From positions 1-64,000 of the forward strand of contig NZ_SBIK01000013.1 of assembly GCF_006503695.1 (NCBI RefSeq): a DNA stretch of 64,000 nucleotides, in the 5' to 3' direction. Numbering within the stretch: position 1 is the first letter of the stretch; each line of letters opens with the position of its first letter. The notes beneath the pieces were generated by a model that did no database searches, was not told where the DNA came from, and saw only the letters and a program-made list of their open reading frames with translations. The position numbers and the translations under genes were made by a program. This document shows positions 1 to 8,442 of the stretch, piece after piece. The DNA is from Tepidiphilus succinatimandens. Lineage in GTDB: Bacteria > Pseudomonadota > Gammaproteobacteria > Burkholderiales > Rhodocyclaceae.

Positions 1-62
1 CCGTGTTCGAGCAACACAGCATAAGCCATTTCCAAAGGATTGGTTTCGACACGCATCGCCAT
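1..62 (-). CDS. Start of an unidentified minus-strand gene (partial)
   Basis: Only the first 20 codons lie in the window (begins MAMRVETNPLEMAYAVLLEH), continuing past position 1. The start is chosen because an AAAGGAG ribosome-binding motif (complement of 73-79) sits about 10 nt upstream of the ATG; a second in-frame ATG at 71 is too close to that motif. The peptide is too short to assign a family. It is divergent from the following gene, whose N-terminal domain is missing, so this may be an unrelated gene placed there by a rearrangement. Confidence 0.45.
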   Translation of the reverse strand, partial: MAMRVETNPLEMAYAVLLEH

Positions 63-151
63 GATGGGCATACTCCTTTCTCGAAGTCATGGCGTCAGAC
101 CGAGCGCCGCGCGCTTCCTGCCATAGGCGCTAAACGGAATTTACAGAAAGG

Positions 152-3052
152 ATGGTACACAACCCACCCACACCGACGGTATCGTTTTTGGTCGACCTCA
201 ATCGTCGGGTACAACAAGACATCGCTTATACGATCCGTCTCGAACCGGGTGTACAGACACCAGAGGAAACGCTGGCCCTGGCTTCGGGTTCCTGCCGTGA
301 TTCGGCCTGGTTGATGGTGCAGCTGCTGCGCCATTTGGGTCTGGCAGCGCGCTTCGTCTCTGGATATCTGATCCAGCTCAAACCCGACGTCAAGAGCCTG
401 GACGGCCCTTCGGGACCGGAAGAAGATTTCACCGATTTGCACGCCTGGTGCGAGGTCTATCTACCCGGAGCAGGCTGGGTGGGACTCGATCCGACGTCGG
501 GCCTGTTCGCCGATGAAGGACACCTTCCGCTCGCCTGTACGCCAGAACCCTCTTCGGCTGCACCGATCACCGGTTTGGTCGACCCGTGTGAAGTCGAATT
601 CGACCATACGATGACGATCACCCGTATCCTCGAAGCGCCCAGGGTCACCAAACCCTATACCGAGGAGCAGTGGTCGCGCATCGAAGAAGTAGGCTGGGAG
701 ATAGACGCCACGTTGGAACGGTTGGACGTACGCCTGACGATGGGTGGAGAACCGACTTTCGTCTCCATGGACGACCGGGACGGGGAAGAGTGGAATACCG
801 CGGCGATGGGACCGACCAAGCGTCGCCATGCGGATCGGCTCATGCGCGAACTCAAGGGTCATTATGCTCCCCAAGGCTTGATCCATCTCGGCCAGGGAAA
901 ATGGTATCCAGGCGAGCAGCTGCCGCGCTGGAGTCTCAACTGCTTCTGGCGCAGCGACGGCGAACCGATGTGGGCAGATCCGGCGCTTTTGGCCGACGAG
1001 GAAACGACCTATGGCGTGAGCGAAGCCGATGCGCAGCGTTTTCTGATCGAGGTGGCGCGTCGTCTCGGGCTCGATCCGCGCCATGTCTTTCCTGGCTACG
1101 AGGATACGCTCTATTACCTCTGGCGCGAACGGCGCTTGCCGGTCAACCTCGACCCCTTCGATGCCCGTCTCGACGATCCCCTCGAACGCGAGCGTCTGCG
1201 CCGCGTGTTCACCCAAGGACTGTCGACGCCCACGGGCCATGTCTTGCCCGTACGCAAAGACCCGGAAGCAGGGGCATGGCGCACGGGGCCGTGGTTCCTG
1301 CGCGAAGAGCGCTGCTACCTCATTCCGGGCGATTCGCCGATGGGTTATCGTTTGCCGCTCGATTCCCTGCCCTGGGTGGCGCCGCTCGATTATCCCTACA
1401 TCCATCCCCTCGATCCGGCGAACCCTTTTCCTTCCTTGCCCTCACACGCCACTCTGAAGCACCAGTGGGAGAGCGTGAAGCCCTCGGGACCGGTCGATAC
1501 CACGCCCCCCAAACCCTTCGCCTCGGCGGCCAACGTGGTGCGTCTTGCGATGTGTGCCGAACCGCGTGAAGGTCGGTTGTACATTTTCATGCCCCCCACC
1601 GCGACACTGGAAGAGTACCTCGAATTGCTCGCGGCGGTCGAGGCGACGGCTGCACAGCTGAACCTGCCGGTGGTCATCGAAGGATATGAACCGCCGCTCG
1701 ACCCCCGTCTGTCCCATTTTCGCATCACGCCCGACCCCGGCGTCCTCGAAGTCAACATTCATCCGGCAAGCAACTGGGCAGAACTCGTCGAACACACCAC
1801 CTTCCTCTATGAAGCCGCGCATCGCTGCCGGTTGACCACCGAGAAATTCATGCTCGATGGTCGCCATACCGGTACCGGCGGCGGAAATCATTTCGTGCTC
1901 GGCGGGCCAATGCCGCTCGAATCTCCTTTTCTGCGCCGTCCCGACCTGTTACGTAGTCTGGTGGCCTATTGGATCAACCATCCCAGCCTATCGTATCTCT
2001 TCTCCGGTCTCTTCATCGGCCCCACGAGTCAAGCCCCCCGCGTCGACGAAGCGCGCAACGACAGTCTCTACGAACTCGAGATCGCGTTCCGGCAGATTCC
2101 CGAACCCGGCGGAGAGGTGCCACCATGGCTCGTCGACCGGATTTTCCGTAACCTGCTGATCGACGTCACCGGCAACACCCACCGGGCGGAATTTTGTATC
2201 GACAAACTCTACGCCCCCGAAGGGCCAGCCGGACGGCGCGGGCTGCTCGAGCTGCGCGCATTCGAGATGCCGCCGCACGCCCGCATGAGTCTGACGCAGC
2301 AGCTGCTGCTGCGCGCCTTGATCGCCCGATTTTGGGACGAGCCGTATCGGCCGACCCGACTCGTGCGCTGGGGTACCGAATTGCACGACCGCTTCATGCT
2401 GCCGCGCTTCGTCGAATACGACTTCCGTGACGTGCTCTCCGAACTGCAGCAGGCCGGTTTCCCCTTGGAGTTCTCCTGGTTCGCGCCACATTTCGAATTT
2501 CGCTTCCCCAAGTATGGGGATTTGGCCGTCGGTGGAATCGAACTAGAGTTGCGCCAGGCCCTGGAGCCATGGCACGTGATGGGCGAGGAAGGAACGAGCG
2601 GAGGAACGGCGCGCTACGTCGATTCTTCGGTGGAACGCCTACAAGTGTTGATCACCGGTATGGCACCGGAGCGCTACGTCCTCACCTGCAACGGCATTGC
2701 CGTACCCTTGCAGCCGACGGGACGGCGCGGTGAATTCGTTGCCGGCGTACGTTATCGCGCCTGGCAACCGGCTTCGTCCCTGCACCCTTTGATCGGCGTG
2801 CACAGCCCCTTGACTTTCGATCTGGTCGATACCTGGATGCAGCGTTCGATCGCCGGCTGCCAATACCATGTGGCGCATCCGGGCGGACGGAATTTCCAGA
2901 CCTTGCCGGTCAATGCCTTCGAGGCGGAAAGCCGGCGCCTGGCGAGATTCTTCCGCATGGGGCACACGCCGGGACAGATGCGGGTCTCACCTCCGGTGGT
3001 GGACGCCGAGCATCCTTTCACCTTGGACCTGCGCCAGCATCTTTGGTCCTGA
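152..3052 (+). CDS. Transglutaminase-like DUF2126 protein, N-terminally short
   Basis: A 966-residue protein of the large COG4196/DUF2126 transglutaminase family. The papain-like core is at the very N-terminus: Cys48 in GSCRDSAW, His97 in DLHAW and Asp113 in GLDPTSG form the expected triad. The rest is the long DUF2126 region, with TMGGEPTF near residue 196. Family members usually run to about 1,100 residues, with some 130-150 residues (transglutaminase N-terminal domain) before the core. Here the reading frame is closed upstream by stops at 62-64 and 110-112, and no frame upstream encodes that domain. The start at 152 has an AGAAAGG immediately adjacent, which is poor spacing. It heads a cluster with the ATP-grasp/alpha-E gene and a second transglutaminase. 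The biochemical role of the family is not established. It is likely an N-terminally truncated gene, possibly inactive. Confidence 0.8.
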   Translation: MVHNPPTPTVSFLVDLNRRVQQDIAYTIRLEPGVQTPEETLALASGSCRDSAWLMVQLLRHLGLAARFVSGYLIQLKPDVKSLDGPSGPEEDFTDLHAWCEVYLPGAGWVGLDPTSGLFADEGHLPLACTPEPSSAAPITGLVDPCEVEFDHTMTITRILEAPRVTKPYTEEQWSRIEEVGWEIDATLERLDVRLTMGGEPTFVSMDDRDGEEWNTAAMGPTKRRHADRLMRELKGHYAPQGLIHLGQGKWYPGEQLPRWSLNCFWRSDGEPMWADPALLADEETTYGVSEADAQRFLIEVARRLGLDPRHVFPGYEDTLYYLWRERRLPVNLDPFDARLDDPLERERLRRVFTQGLSTPTGHVLPVRKDPEAGAWRTGPWFLREERCYLIPGDSPMGYRLPLDSLPWVAPLDYPYIHPLDPANPFPSLPSHATLKHQWESVKPSGPVDTTPPKPFASAANVVRLAMCAEPREGRLYIFMPPTATLEEYLELLAAVEATAAQLNLPVVIEGYEPPLDPRLSHFRITPDPGVLEVNIHPASNWAELVEHTTFLYEAAHRCRLTTEKFMLDGRHTGTGGGNHFVLGGPMPLESPFLRRPDLLRSLVAYWINHPSLSYLFSGLFIGPTSQAPRVDEARNDSLYELEIAFRQIPEPGGEVPPWLVDRIFRNLLIDVTGNTHRAEFCIDKLYAPEGPAGRRGLLELRAFEMPPHARMSLTQQLLLRALIARFWDEPYRPTRLVRWGTELHDRFMLPRFVEYDFRDVLSELQQAGFPLEFSWFAPHFEFRFPKYGDLAVGGIELELRQALEPWHVMGEEGTSGGTARYVDSSVERLQVLITGMAPERYVLTCNGIAVPLQPTGRRGEFVAGVRYRAWQPASSLHPLIGVHSPLTFDLVDTWMQRSIAGCQYHVAHPGGRNFQTLPVNAFEAESRRLARFFRMGHTPGQMRVSPPVVDAEHPFTLDLRQHLWS

Positions 3053-3115
3053 CGATGCATCCCCGAAGAAGGACAGGATAGAATGGCAACGATCTAGGTC
3101 TTGGGATGCGGCCGC

Positions 3116-5617
3116 ATGTCGACCTCTGTAAATGCCCCGCTCGAGCTGTATCCTCTCCATCTCGGGCGTTATGATGAATCGCGCGATGTCACAGGCCGGA
3201 TGCGAGCCGGTTGGCGTGATCTCCTGACACGGCTGCAGAACATGGCGCCGAAGGCGCTGAACCAGCGCCTAGCCTGGATCGATCACAGTCTGCAGGAAAA
3301 CGGAGTGATCTTCCGGCCGCACGGCGAAACCGAGTCCCATCCGTGGCTCCTCGATCCTCTACCGCTCATCCTATCGTCCAAGGAATGGGGCGTGCTCGCG
3401 CAAGCGGTGGCCCAGCGCGCCCGCCTCTTCGATGCAATCCTCGCCGATCTCTACGGGCCCCAGCGCTTGCTGACACAAGGCTTGTTACCCCCTGCCCTTA
3501 TATTCGGGCAACACGGTTTCCTCTGGCCCTGTTTCGGTCTGCGCCCCGTCGCTGGCGTCTTCTTGCACCGCTACGCGGTCGACCTCGTACGCTCCCCCGA
3601 CGGACGGTGGTGGGCGATCGCCGATCACACCCAGAGCCCGGTCGGTCTGGGTTATGCTCTGGAAAATCGTCTCCTCGTCTCGCGGGTATTCTCCGAGGCG
3701 TTTCGCGAATTACAGGTCCAACGGCTGGCTGGCTTCTTTCGGGAGATGCAGCAGTCGATGGCAACCTGGGCACCCGTTGAGCCGGGCGAGCAACCTTTCG
3801 CGGTCATGCTCACCAACGGCCCCAGCGATCCGACCTATTTCGAACAAGCCTACCTGGCACGCTACCTCGGCTATCCCTTGGTCGAAGGACAAGACCTCAC
3901 GGTGCGCGCCGAAACGGTCTTCCTCAAGACCCTAAATGGGCTCAAACGCGTGCACACCATCGCGCGCCGCGTACCCGATGAAAACTGTGACCCCCTGGAA
4001 TTGCGTTCCGAGTCGCTGAGTGGAATCCCCGGGCTGCTCACGGCGCTGCGCGCCCAGCGGGTGATGGTGGCCAACGTCCCGGGCAGCGGCGTCCTGGAAT
4101 CGACGGCACTCATGGGCTTCCTGCCAGCGATCGCAACGAGTCTCCTGGGTGAACCCCTGAAATTGCCCTCGGTGGCGACTTGGTGGTGTGGCGAAGCACC
4201 TGCGCTCGACTACGTGTGCAAGCACTTGGATTCGCTGGTACTCAAGCCCGCCTATCCAGGACAGGACTTTCCAACGACTTTCGGACCGGCTCTCGGCGAA
4301 ACCGAGCGGGCGCGCCTGCTCGAACGCATCGCGGCGCAGCCCCATGCCTACGTGGCCCAGGAATTGATCACACCCTCGCTCGCACCCGTGTTCGATCGAC
4401 GCAACAAGGGACGCCTCGAACCCTGGCAGGTCGGTCTGAGGCTCTTTGCCATCGCCACACCGCAAGGTTATCGCGTCATGCCCGGAGGATTGACACGGGT
4501 AGGACCGATAGAGCGGCTGCCCTTGATTCCGATGCGTCGCGGAGGGGCGACCAAGGATACGTGGGTGCTCACCGAGGGCATGGTCGAATCGCTCACCTTG
4601 ATCAAGAATCGCCTAGGGCCGGTCGATCTGGTACGCAGTGGCAAGAATCTTTCCTCGCGCGTGGTGGAAAATCTCTTTTGGTTCGGACGTTACTGCGAAC
4701 GCATGGATGTGGCCGCCCGGCTGCTGCGCCTGATGCTGCTGCGCGTGGTCGATGTCGATGAAGTGCATGACCACGAGATCGAGTCTCTGGCACGCATCGG
4801 TGTCGAACTCGAGATCCTCGCTCCAACACAGGCAGACCGCCCCCTCCTCCAGCGCATGCTCGATACACTCTTCGGGCTCGAGGAAGAGAACGGCGTATTG
4901 CGCTCGATCCAGAACGTCTTGCGCACCGCGGGCCAGATGCGCGAGCGATTTTCCGCCGATCACTGGCATTCACTCAATCGCCTTCAGCGCAGCCTGCAGG
5001 TTCGTCGCGACGACCTCAGCGACGTCCTGGAAGGGCTGGATCGCGTTGTAATGCTTTCGGCATCCATTGCGGGTTATTCGTTCGACAACATGACTCGAGA
5101 CCCTGGATGGCATTTTCTCGTCATCGGACGGCGTCTGGAGCGCCTGACCCACTTGTGCCGCACGCTGGCAAGGATCCTGGACGATCCCGACTCGGGACGA
5201 CTGGGAGGACTGGACTGGCTGCTCGAACTCACTGACAGCCTCATCACTTACCGTTCCCGCTACTCTCGACAAGCGGAATGGCTGCCGTTGCTGGATTTGA
5301 TCCTCTTCGACGCGACCAACCCACACGCCATGGCATTCCAAGTGCGTTCCATCGGCCGTTACCTGTCGGTCCTCGATGCGGAAGTCCCCTTGGGACCGGA
5401 AGTAGGCGAGACGGCGCTGCCAAACTTGGAGCGGATCGCCGCACGTATCCTCGCCTTCGACCCGATGCGGCTCATCGCTCTCGATCGGGAAAGCGCCGTG
5501 GCGTTACGCACCGAGTTGGAGGCTCTGCTCCAGGCTGCCTATGCGCTCTCCGATGCGCTGAGCCGAAAATTCTTCAGCCACATCGAAGCACACGGGCACC
5601 AGACGTTGGGAATTTGA
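3116..5617 (+). CDS. Circularly permuted ATP-grasp / alpha-E fusion protein
   Basis: An 833-residue protein. Roughly residues 1-480 match the circularly permuted ATP-grasp family (COG2308 type), with typical segments such as PVGLGYALENRLLVSR and VLKPAYPGQDFPT. Residues about 500-830 form the alpha-helical alpha-E domain (DUF403/COG2307), opening with SSRVVENLFWFGRYCERMD. ATP-grasp enzymes of this type are predicted amide or peptide ligases and alpha-E is their regular partner; no substrate is known. I prefer the ATG at 3116 over an in-frame TTG at 3101. It lies 63 nt after the DUF2126 gene and 2 nt before the next transglutaminase gene, so the three are probably co-transcribed. Fusion of the two domains into one chain is common in proteobacteria. 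Confidence 0.88.
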   Translation: MSTSVNAPLELYPLHLGRYDESRDVTGRMRAGWRDLLTRLQNMAPKALNQRLAWIDHSLQENGVIFRPHGETESHPWLLDPLPLILSSKEWGVLAQAVAQRARLFDAILADLYGPQRLLTQGLLPPALIFGQHGFLWPCFGLRPVAGVFLHRYAVDLVRSPDGRWWAIADHTQSPVGLGYALENRLLVSRVFSEAFRELQVQRLAGFFREMQQSMATWAPVEPGEQPFAVMLTNGPSDPTYFEQAYLARYLGYPLVEGQDLTVRAETVFLKTLNGLKRVHTIARRVPDENCDPLELRSESLSGIPGLLTALRAQRVMVANVPGSGVLESTALMGFLPAIATSLLGEPLKLPSVATWWCGEAPALDYVCKHLDSLVLKPAYPGQDFPTTFGPALGETERARLLERIAAQPHAYVAQELITPSLAPVFDRRNKGRLEPWQVGLRLFAIATPQGYRVMPGGLTRVGPIERLPLIPMRRGGATKDTWVLTEGMVESLTLIKNRLGPVDLVRSGKNLSSRVVENLFWFGRYCERMDVAARLLRLMLLRVVDVDEVHDHEIESLARIGVELEILAPTQADRPLLQRMLDTLFGLEEENGVLRSIQNVLRTAGQMRERFSADHWHSLNRLQRSLQVRRDDLSDVLEGLDRVVMLSASIAGYSFDNMTRDPGWHFLVIGRRLERLTHLCRTLARILDDPDSGRLGGLDWLLELTDSLITYRSRYSRQAEWLPLLDLILFDATNPHAMAFQVRSIGRYLSVLDAEVPLGPEVGETALPNLERIAARILAFDPMRLIALDRESAVALRTELEALLQAAYALSDALSRKFFSHIEAHGHQTLGI

Positions 5618-5619
5618 CC

Positions 5620-6549
5620 ATGGTCCGCTATCGAGTAGAACACACGACGCGGTACGAATACGGTGGAAGCGTCATCCTGTCGCAGCAGCTCGCCCATCCC
5701 AGCCCTCGCGCGTGGCCCTGGCAAGAAACTTTAAACGCATGCTGGCAGCTGGAGCCGGAGCCTTCTTGGCGACACCGCGGTTTCGATGCCTTCGACAACC
5801 CGGTCGAATGGTTTGCCTACTACCTGCCGCACACCGAGTTACACGTGCACCTGAGTCTCGACGTGGCCGTGCATGCCCATCGCCCCCCCTGTCTCGAAGG
5901 GGGGATCGACGTGCACACGCTGCGCGAGCGCCTGAGTTATCACGGCACACAGCCTCTACCCGAAGACGTGGTGGCCCAGCGCTATGCTTTCGAATCGCCA
6001 CACATTCGCATCAAACGGGAGTTGGCAGCCTATGCCGCCGAGTGTTGCCCCCCCGATGTTCCAGTGGCACTGGCGGCCGCCGCGCTGATGCACAAAATTC
6101 ACGAAGAATTCACCTTCGACCCCACCGCGACCACGGTCTCGACGCCCGTCATGGAGGTTCTGGCGCAGAAACGCGGAGTCTGCCAGGATTTCGCCCATCT
6201 GATGATCGCCTGCCTGCGCAGTCTGGGGATTCCGGCGCGCTACATGAGCGGCTATCTGCTCACTCAGCCACCGCCGGGTCAGCCTCGCCTGGTCGGCGCA
6301 GATGCTACGCACGCCTGGGTGGCCGTATATGCACCTGGCGTATGCGACCACGACTGGATCGAATTCGACCCGACCAACGACCTGCTGCCCGATACTGAAC
6401 ACATCGCCATGGCCTATGGGCGAGATTTCTCCGATGTCTCCCCCTTGCGCGGCATCATCCTGGGCGGAGGTGACCATCGACCGCATGTGGCAGTGACGGT
6501 CACCCCATGGTCCGATTTCTCAGAAGAAGGTCCTGATATCTCTGGATGA
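5620..6549 (+). CDS. Transglutaminase-like cysteine protease-fold protein
   Basis: A 309-residue protein with an N-terminal transglutaminase N domain (begins MVRYRVEHTTRYEYGG) and a C-terminal core. The triad is Cys188 in RGVCQDFAHLM, His231 in DATHAWVAVY and Asp250 in EFDPTND. It resembles the small transglutaminase-like proteins (COG1305) that accompany circularly permuted ATP-grasp and alpha-E proteins. These are predicted to act as peptidases or amide-bond transferases, but this is not shown. The start lies 2 nt after the preceding stop, implying translational coupling. No signal peptide is visible, so the protein is probably cytoplasmic. Confidence 0.88.
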   Translation: MVRYRVEHTTRYEYGGSVILSQQLAHPSPRAWPWQETLNACWQLEPEPSWRHRGFDAFDNPVEWFAYYLPHTELHVHLSLDVAVHAHRPPCLEGGIDVHTLRERLSYHGTQPLPEDVVAQRYAFESPHIRIKRELAAYAAECCPPDVPVALAAAALMHKIHEEFTFDPTATTVSTPVMEVLAQKRGVCQDFAHLMIACLRSLGIPARYMSGYLLTQPPPGQPRLVGADATHAWVAVYAPGVCDHDWIEFDPTNDLLPDTEHIAMAYGRDFSDVSPLRGIILGGGDHRPHVAVTVTPWSDFSEEGPDISG

Positions 6550-6622
6550 TCTCTGGATGATTTCCTGGCCGGGCCCTACCCCGGTGCGGCTTGCGGACGC
6601 AAAATCCCGCTTCATGGTCCCG

Positions 6623-6826
6623 TCACAAACGCATCTTCGGATCGGTCCGATCGAGGCGGGCAAACTCCAGTATCCATTTCGAATAGAGTCGCGGCAAGGC
6701 CGAAACCTCGTCGAGCGCGCGTATTTCTTCCTCGGTCAGCGTCCATTGCACCGTCGCAAGGCTGTCCTGCAGCTGCGCGGGCTGGGTTGCGCCGATGATG
6801 ACCGAACTCACGGCCGGTTTGCGCAG
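6623..6826 (-). pseudogene. C-terminal remnant of an aldo/keto reductase
   Basis: About 67 codons read as the end of an aldo/keto reductase: LRKPAVSSVIIGATQPAQL is the cofactor-binding region before the last helix, followed by LTEEEIRALDEVSALP and the C-terminal tail. The catalytic barrel (Asp-Tyr-Lys-His residues) is missing; upstream on the same strand the homology stops and the frame runs into unrelated sequence. It is a decayed fragment, unlikely to be expressed as a functional protein. Confidence 0.7.
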
Positions 6827-6925
6827 CATCGAGAAACGAAACGATTCATCCATCGGGGTGGTGGTTGATATATACTTTACGGTAATTTGTATATTGCCTG
6901 AAACCCTAACAAGGAAGCTGGATCC

Positions 6926-7264
6926 ATGGACGAGACGATGCGTCGCAAAGGATTTTCTCCCTATGGTCCATCCAAGGTGGCCGTGGAATCCGAAACCGCC
7001 ATCTGGGCTCAAGACCTCGCGGACACCGGCGTCACCGTCAATGCGCCGCTCCCCGGCGGCGAGAGCGCTACGGGCATGATCCCGCCCGACGTGCCCGAAG
7101 CGATCCAGGCCCAACTATTGCCGCCCGAGATCATGGTTCCGCCTCTACTTTGGCTCGTCTCGCGGGCGGCCGACCAGGTCACCGGCAAGCGGGTGATCGC
7201 ACGGCAATGGACGCCGTACGCACCCAAGGACGCACTCGCAGACGCAGGATGGGAACTGAGATGA
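6926..7264 (+). pseudogene. C-terminal remnant of a short-chain dehydrogenase
   Basis: 112 codons match the last 40% of a short-chain dehydrogenase/reductase: YGPSK is the active-site YxxxK, and WAQDLADTGVTVNAPLPGG is the segment after it. The Rossmann nucleotide-binding half and the catalytic Ser are absent. An AAGGA lies 11 nt before the ATG, so it might still be translated, but it cannot be a complete enzyme. It overlaps the next gene by 4 nt. Between the two remnants (about 6850-6925) is an AT-rich stretch with ATATAC (6870-6875) and GTATAT (6889-6894) as an inverted repeat, perhaps an old operator. Confidence 0.7.
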
Positions 7265-8289
7265 ACGGCTTGTCTCAACGGGCACCGGCCCTGCACGGTT
7301 TGCTCTTCGTCGCCCTCTTCGCCCTAGCGGCGTTGCAGATGGCACAATTCCCCGCCATATCCCGCCTAGGTCTCAGTCCGCTCATCGTCGGCATCCTCTT
7401 GGGCATGGTCTACGCCAACACCCTACGACGCCACTTGCCCGAATCCTGGGTGCCCGGCGTCCTCTTCAGTTCCAAACATCTGCTGCGCGCGGCCATCATC
7501 CTCTACGGCTTTCGCGTCACCTTCCAGCAGATTGCCGCCGTGGGCTGGGCCGGCCTGGGCGTGTCGGTGACCATGGTGGTGAGCACCCTCGCTCTCGGCG
7601 TATGGATGGGTACCCGCCTCTTCAAGCTCGACCGGGATACCGCCATTCTGACGGCAGCCGGCAGCGCCATCTGCGGCGCGGCGGCGGTCGTGGCCACCGA
7701 GTCCGTCTTGGAATCCAATCCTGCCAAGAGCGCCGTGGCGGTGGGAACCGTCGTCCTCTTCGGCACCCTCTCCATGTTTCTTTACCCCGCCGTCTATGCC
7801 ACGGGACTGCTGCATCTCACACCCCAGATCTTCGGCCTCTATAGCGGGGGCACCATCCACGAGGTGGCGCAAGTGGTCGCGGCCACCGGCGGGATCGCCG
7901 GGGCTGGGGAAGTTGCCGTGATCGTCAAAATGGTGCGGGTGATGCTGATCGCCCCCGTGCTGCTCGCTCTGGGTTGGCTCACCCTGCGTCACAAAACCAA
8001 GACGGAAAACGCCGGCGTTCGACTCGTCATTCCTTGGTTCGCCGTCTGGTTCGTCGTTGCCAGCGCCATCAATTCGCTCGGTGTGCTACCCAATTGGCTG
8101 GTGCAAGATCTGATCGGGGTCGACAATTTCCTCCTCACGATGGCGATGACGGCCATCGGCATGGAAACGAACGTGGTCAAGTTTCGCCAGGTCGGCCCCG
8201 GACCGCTCTACCTCGCCGCCGCGCTCTTCCTCTGGCTCGTGTTCGGCGGCTACGGCGTCACCCGTGTTTTTGCGGCAATGCTGGGATAA
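7261..8289 (+). CDS. YeiH/UPF0324 family putative sulfate exporter
   Basis: A 342-residue, strongly hydrophobic inner-membrane protein of the UPF0324 (YeiH, PF03601) family. It begins MNGLSQRAPALHGLLFVALF and has about ten membrane segments. Family hallmarks include LSPLIVGILLGMVYANT near the N-terminus, ILTAAGSAICGAAAVVATE in the middle and the C-terminal MAMTAIGMETNVVKFRQVG. Members are often annotated as putative sulfate exporters, without strong evidence. The ATG at 7261 is chosen because the family alignment starts there; the frame extends upstream only through the dehydrogenase remnant. It converges with priA across about 150 nt in which I see no clear terminator. Confidence 0.85.
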   Translation: MNGLSQRAPALHGLLFVALFALAALQMAQFPAISRLGLSPLIVGILLGMVYANTLRRHLPESWVPGVLFSSKHLLRAAIILYGFRVTFQQIAAVGWAGLGVSVTMVVSTLALGVWMGTRLFKLDRDTAILTAAGSAICGAAAVVATESVLESNPAKSAVAVGTVVLFGTLSMFLYPAVYATGLLHLTPQIFGLYSGGTIHEVAQVVAATGGIAGAGEVAVIVKMVRVMLIAPVLLALGWLTLRHKTKTENAGVRLVIPWFAVWFVVASAINSLGVLPNWLVQDLIGVDNFLLTMAMTAIGMETNVVKFRQVGPGPLYLAAALFLWLVFGGYGVTRVFAAMLG

Positions 8290-8442
8290 GCTGTACGGCA
8301 ACGAAAAACGCTGCGCGAGAACACCCATGCCGAACGATGCCTGTTTGCCCCTGCATCGAACCAAAGAAAAAGGACGCAACCGGGTCGTGGTGGAGGCCAA
8401 AGCCTGGCAGAAGTAATCTACCGCTGGCCCCCCTGATCGACC

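Noticed and set aside
8290-8442. A possible terminator or small RNA between the YeiH-family gene and priA
   Set aside because: No stable stem followed by a T-tract on either strand was found.
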